A DNA stretch of 64,000 bases from Tepidanaerobacteraceae bacterium (GTDB lineage Bacteria > Bacillota > Thermosediminibacteria > Thermosediminibacterales > Tepidanaerobacteraceae). The position numbers were made by a program, and so were the translations under genes. Of the stretch, positions 60,653-64,000 are shown piece by piece. The notes under the pieces are model-generated. The model saw only the letters and a program-made list of their open reading frames with translations, made no database searches and was not told where the DNA came from. The stretch covers positions 135,829-199,828 of the forward strand of contig JANLFP010000002.1 of the NCBI GenBank assembly GCA_024655905.1. The letters run 5' to 3'. Every line of letters starts with the position of its first letter. Position 1 is the first letter of the stretch.

Positions 60653-61630
60653 TCAATACCTAAGCCCCATTTTTTGCTGCACTTTTTGTAGAGTCTTTGT
60701 GGCTATGGTTTCGGCTCGCGCCGCACCATCGGAAAGCACCCTTTTTATCTCATCTTGGGATAGGCCGTAGTACTTATCCTGTATTTCCTTCAGTGTATTC
60801 ACGGTGACCTCTGCCAGGTCTTTTTTTAAAAGACCGTACCCCTTTCCGTCGTAATCCGCCGCTATTTCTTCGATACTCCTGCCTGTCTGGACGCTCATCA
60901 GGGTTAAAAGGTTGCTCAATCCCGGCTTTTTGTCCGGGTCGTAATAAATACTGTTTTCAGAATCGGTTACGGCTCTCATGATTTTCTTTTTTACTATCTC
61001 GGGAGTATCCAGCAGATTTATGCGCCCCACCTCATCCTCTGCGCTTTTGCTCATCTTTTTTTCTGGGTCTGAAAGGGACATTATCCTTGCTCCGACTTCG
61101 CTTATGAGAGGTTCGGGGACCACAAAGGTTTCTCCAAACCTGTTATTGAACCGCTGGGCGATATCCCGAGTCAGTTCAAGATGCTGTTTCTGATCGGCGC
61201 CTACGGGCACATAGTTTGTATCGTACAGCAAGATATCCGCCGCCATGAGATCGGGATAGGTAAAAAGCCCCACGGATACGTTTTCTTTACCGGCGCTTTT
61301 ATCCTTGAATTGCGTCATCCTGCTCAGTTCTCCAAAATATGTGATGCACTCCAAAAGCCACGAAAGTTCGCTGTGGGCGGGCACATGGGACTGGACGAAA
61401 AGCGTGGTTTTTGTGGGATTTAGGCCTATGGCAAGATATATGCCAGCAACCTCGATTGTTTTTCGCCTCAGCACATCGGGGTCCTGAGGAATTGTCAGGG
61501 CATGCAAATCCACCACGCAGAAAAAGCACTCGTGCGCATCCTGCAGGTCTACAAAATGCTTCATGGCACCCAGGTAATTTCCAATATGAATATCGCCTGT
61601 GGGCTGTACTCCGGAAAAAACTCTTGTCAA
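60653..61630 (-). CDS. trpS: Tryptophan-tRNA ligase
   Basis: Class Ic aminoacyl-tRNA synthetase of 325 residues charging tRNA-Trp. HIGH-type motif TGDIHIGNYLGA at residue 11, VGADQKQHLELTRDIAQRFN, and the KMSKS motif in DPEKKMSKS near 195. Start TTG 61630 with AAGGAG at a long distance upstream. Upstream DNA is too short for a T-box and none is seen. Confidence 0.96.
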   Translation of the reverse strand: MTRVFSGVQPTGDIHIGNYLGAMKHFVDLQDAHECFFCVVDLHALTIPQDPDVLRRKTIEVAGIYLAIGLNPTKTTLFVQSHVPAHSELSWLLECITYFGELSRMTQFKDKSAGKENVSVGLFTYPDLMAADILLYDTNYVPVGADQKQHLELTRDIAQRFNNRFGETFVVPEPLISEVGARIMSLSDPEKKMSKSAEDEVGRINLLDTPEIVKKKIMRAVTDSENSIYYDPDKKPGLSNLLTLMSVQTGRSIEEIAADYDGKGYGLLKKDLAEVTVNTLKEIQDKYYGLSQDEIKRVLSDGAARAETIATKTLQKVQQKMGLRY

Positions 61631-61741
61631 TTTTCTTCAGCTCCTTGCTTATATCACATTTTCTTTTAATTTATTATAACTATATTCCACCTTTTTTTTC
61701 AACCGATATCAAACATTGACAGATAAAACTTTCCCATACCG

Positions 61742-61770
61742 TTGTATAAAACGGCGCAAAATGATAGAAT
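61742..61770 (+). promoter_or_regulatory. Promoter of the NlpC/P60 gene
   Basis: TTGTAT (61742-61747), 17 bases, TAGAAT (61765-61770), about 30 bases before the ATG. Confidence 0.5.
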
Positions 61771-61801
61771 TATTAGAGTGGACAAAGGAGAGGAGATCAA
61801 A

Positions 61802-62638
61802 ATGAACAGAGTGGGATACGGTTTTATTAAACAAGAGTTTTGCAATCTGGGGAAAGAACCTTATAAAATCCTCGGTGAAAGCGTGGTTACCCAAGCGAGG
61901 CTTTCAGAACCTGTAAAGATTCTCGAAGATCAGGACCACTGGCATTACATAGAGATGTCTGACGGATACAGGGGATGGATACACTCCGGAAATGTGGTGG
62001 CAGTGGATGAGAAAGTCTGGCATAATTGGCTGCAAAGCCCTCATGTATTGGTAATTCAGAGCTTTTCTCCAATTTTATCTTGCGTGGATTTTAAAGCTAT
62101 AAACGGTGCGGTTATGGCTGCAAGGCTAAGACTTGTTGGTGAAAATTCGGAATATTATATAGTGGCATTACCCGATGGGCAGTCGGGGATGCTATCAAAA
62201 AGTGCGGGATTTGTGATACAGTCTTTTGCCGACATTCCAAAGGGAAGCCATGACAACATTATCGAAACCGCCAAAAGATTCATAGGTTTGCCTTACTACT
62301 GGGGAGGCACTACCCCTTATGGTTTTGATTGTTCGGGATTTGTACAGACACTGTTTCTTCTTAATGGATTCAAACTGCCGCGGGATGCAGACCAGCAGTT
62401 TGAATTTGAAAAAGGCGATGTTGTTAAGGATAGGCGGGACCTCATAAAAGGCGATGCGGTATTTTTCAGCACATATTCTCCGAGACCTTCCCATGTGGGA
62501 ATATATATTGAAAACGGGAAATATATTCACAGTTCCGGCAAGACCGGGGTAGTCATTAACAGCTTTTGTCCTGAAGATGATGATTACCGGGAAGATCTGG
62601 ATAAAATTTATATAGGTGCAAGACGATACAAACTATAA
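61802..62638 (+). CDS. NlpC/P60 family cysteine peptidase with SH3-like domain
   Basis: Cell wall peptidase-like protein of about 278 residues. Two N-terminal SH3-like repeats (about 15-145; VKILEDQDHWHYIEMSDGYRGWI) and an NlpC/P60 domain with the catalytic cysteine in GFDCSGFVQTLF (near 178), the histidine in RPSHVGIYI (near 230) and YIHSSGKTG. It resembles the YgiM/Spr and dipeptidyl-peptidase VI group, which cut gamma-D-glutamyl bonds. No signal peptide is seen, so it may act on peptides in the cytoplasm, as dipeptidyl-peptidase VI does. ATG 61802 follows GGAGAGGAG. Confidence 0.88.
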   Translation: MNRVGYGFIKQEFCNLGKEPYKILGESVVTQARLSEPVKILEDQDHWHYIEMSDGYRGWIHSGNVVAVDEKVWHNWLQSPHVLVIQSFSPILSCVDFKAINGAVMAARLRLVGENSEYYIVALPDGQSGMLSKSAGFVIQSFADIPKGSHDNIIETAKRFIGLPYYWGGTTPYGFDCSGFVQTLFLLNGFKLPRDADQQFEFEKGDVVKDRRDLIKGDAVFFSTYSPRPSHVGIYIENGKYIHSSGKTGVVINSFCPEDDDYREDLDKIYIGARRYKL

Positions 62639-62717
62639 TAGCTTTTCCTAATCAAATATGGCTTTGTTTTAAAAACTGACGGGGTGATTACCTGCGGTCG
62701 ACAATGGAGGTGAGAAC

Positions 62718-63008
62718 ATGAAGATAGCAAAACAAACCGTGGATCATGTGGCCAACCTTGCAAGACTTTATCTTTCCGAAGAAGAGAAGGCCGAAATGAC
62801 GGAGAAATTGAACTCCATACTGGATTACATGGAAAAACTTAACGAGCTTGATACCACAAACGTAGAGCCCACGGCCCATGTGATTCCGATTAAAAATGTC
62901 TTCCGCCAGGATGAGGTGAGGGAGAGCCTCTCCTTGGAAGAAACGTTAAAAAATGCCCCTGACAGGGACGGCAGTTTTTTCCGGGTCCCTAGGGTTATTG
63001 AAGAATAA
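62718..63008 (+). CDS. gatC: Aspartyl/glutamyl-tRNA amidotransferase subunit C
   Basis: Small 96-residue subunit that stabilises GatA in the GatCAB complex, which converts Glu-tRNA-Gln or Asp-tRNA-Asn. KIAKQTVDHVANLARLYLSEEE and NSILDYMEKLNELDTTNVEPTAHV are the family pattern. GGAGGTGAG precedes the ATG. gatA follows after 111 bases. Confidence 0.95.
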   Translation: MKIAKQTVDHVANLARLYLSEEEKAEMTEKLNSILDYMEKLNELDTTNVEPTAHVIPIKNVFRQDEVRESLSLEETLKNAPDRDGSFFRVPRVIEE

Positions 63009-63119
63009 CTTTGAATTGCCAATGAACGCGTATAAAAATTTAATTGGAAAATAATTGTTTGAAACTTCGAATGCGGGAAATCATATGGAGAAGAATTTAA
63101 TTGACAGGAGGTCTGCGAT

Positions 63120-64000
63120 TTGGAATTATACAGGCTCACCATACATGAAGCCCATGAACTTTTGATGAAAAGGGAAATTTCTTGTGAAGAGCTTACAAGA
63201 GCCTTATTCGACAGGATAAGAATTGTGGATTATGCTATAAGGGCTTACATAACTCTGGATGAAGACGGAGCCCTGCAAAAGAGCAGGGTGCTGGATGAAA
63301 GAGGGGACTTCACTCATCCGCTTGCAGGCATTCCCGCAGCAGTTAAGGACAATATTTGTACAAAAGGTTTAAAAACCACATGCGCATCTAAAATCCTGGA
63401 AAATTTTATTCCGCCATATGATGCAACAATTTCTGCCAGGTTGAAATCAAGGGATGCCGTTATTATGGGAAAAACCAATATGGATGAGTTTGCCATGGGT
63501 TCTTCCACTGAAAATTCAGCATTTTTTGCGACCAGAAATCCGTGGGATACTGGCAGGGTGCCGGGAGGGTCATCCGGCGGCTCTGCAGCAGCGGTGGCAG
63601 CCGATGAGTGCATTTACGCCATAGGGTCCGATACGGGAGGGTCTATCCGGCAGCCCGCGGGATACTGCGGTGTGGTGGGCATGAAACCGACGTACGGCAG
63701 AGTTTCGCGCTTCGGCCTCGTGGCGTATGCATCTTCGCTGGATCAGATCGGTCCCATTACAAAAGACGTCACCGACTGTGCAATAGTGTTAAATGCCATT
63801 GCCGGCCATGACAGAATGGATTCCACATCGGCTGATATGCCGGTTCCGGATTATACTCTTAGCCTGAAGCCGGATGTATCCGGAATGAAAATAGGTATTC
63901 CGAGAGAATATCTAGGCGAGGGAATAGATGGAGAAGTTCGCCATGCGGTGCTGAATGCAGCAAAAACCTTTGAAAACATGGGGGCTTGCTGCGAAGAGAT
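63120..64000 (+). CDS. gatA: Aspartyl/glutamyl-tRNA amidotransferase subunit A, N-terminal part (cut by window edge)
   Basis: Amidase-signature subunit of GatCAB; 293 codons are visible and the frame is open at the window end (full length about 485). It starts TTG 63120 after AGGAGG with [14 protein letters not shown]. The catalytic Ser-cisSer-Lys triad is present: lysine in PAAVKDNI, the serine-glycine loop [14 protein letters not shown], and [12 protein letters not shown]. The glutaminase activity releases ammonia for transfer by GatB. Confidence 0.95.
   Translation, partial: MELYRLTIHEAHELLMKREISCEELTRALFDRIRIVDYAIRAYITLDEDGALQKSRVLDERGDFTHPLAGIPAAVKDNICTKGLKTTCASKILENFIPPYDATISARLKSRDAVIMGKTNMDEFAMGSSTENSAFFATRNPWDTGRVPGGSSGGSAAAVAADECIYAIGSDTGGSIRQPAGYCGVVGMKPTYGRVSRFGLVAYASSLDQIGPITKDVTDCAIVLNAIAGHDRMDSTSADMPVPDYTLSLKPDVSGMKIGIPREYLGEGIDGEVRHAVLNAAKTFENMGACCEE

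Noticed and set aside
61631-61741. T-box leader for trpS
   Set aside because: Gap is too short and lacks the T-box sequence and specifier hairpin.

Overview
The window looks like chromosome of an anaerobic, moderately low-GC Firmicute of class Clostridia. Shine-Dalgarno sites are strong and GTG/TTG starts are frequent. The purine operon has separate purS, purQ and short purL genes with Bacillus-type PurBoxes, and UbiD/UbiA-type quinone genes, tripartite tricarboxylate transport (TTT) genes and sigma-54 activators are present. A thermophilic lineage near Thermosediminibacterales/Thermoanaerobacterales is my guess from gene content, not something I could test.

Layout. 1-3.9 kb: end of a polyprenyl diphosphate synthase, then a UbiD decarboxylase and a UbiA prenyltransferase (probably menaquinone synthesis), a MarR regulator and an AhpD-like protein. 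4.4-8.4 kb: glycerate kinase, a decayed MNT/HEPN toxin-antitoxin pair facing an intact one, and a class V aminotransferase. 8.6-19.5 kb: a PrpR-type sigma-54 activator followed by a consensus -24/-12 promoter and an acid-sugar cluster (DUF1537 kinase, PdxA2 dehydrogenase, DapA-type lyase, iron alcohol dehydrogenase, hydroxyacid dehydrogenase, TctB-TctA-TctC importer). 19.7-20.5 kb: a RelE-like toxin-antitoxin pair. 20.6-27.3 kb: a fructoselysine-type operon (frlD, ABC binding protein, two permeases, frlB) with a GntR/UTRA regulator. The same palindromic operator lies before frlD and before the regulator gene. A small coiled-coil membrane protein follows.

27.5-36.2 kb: AcoR and its sigma-54-controlled acetoin dehydrogenase operon (Lin0512 protein, acoA, acoB, DUF6506 protein, acoX, acoC, lpd) with a long, structured leader. 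36.2-39.1 kb: an AAA ATPase/DUF234 nuclease-like gene behind three 14-bp palindromes repeated every 15 bp. A decayed copy of the array lies 2.7 kb further on, between a nitronate monooxygenase gene and a CtpA protease gene. 40.6-46.8 kb: glycosyltransferase, dipeptidase, DNA repair pair nfo-nth, PAP2 phosphatase and an aminotransferase with a hairpin-rich leader. 46.9-47.2 kb: an internally deleted Uma2 gene. 47.3-57.6 kb: the operon purC-S-Q-L-F-M-N-H-D behind two inverted PurBoxes. 57.6-64 kb: cca, a nitroreductase, a DUF6391 membrane protein, trpS, an NlpC/P60 hydrolase, gatC and the start of gatA.

Themes. Each of two catabolic operons is preceded by its own enhancer-binding protein, a likely upstream activator site and a sigma-54 promoter. 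Small defence or stress genes and their remnants (MNT/HEPN twice, RelE type, Uma2) sit between metabolic operons. Several intercistronic RNA hairpins are placed where they could tune expression inside operons. The least explained items are the palindrome array of the ATPase gene, the shared hairpin/anti-RBS element before two genes, and the substrate of the acid-sugar cluster. I found no rRNA, tRNA, CRISPR array or complete insertion sequence.
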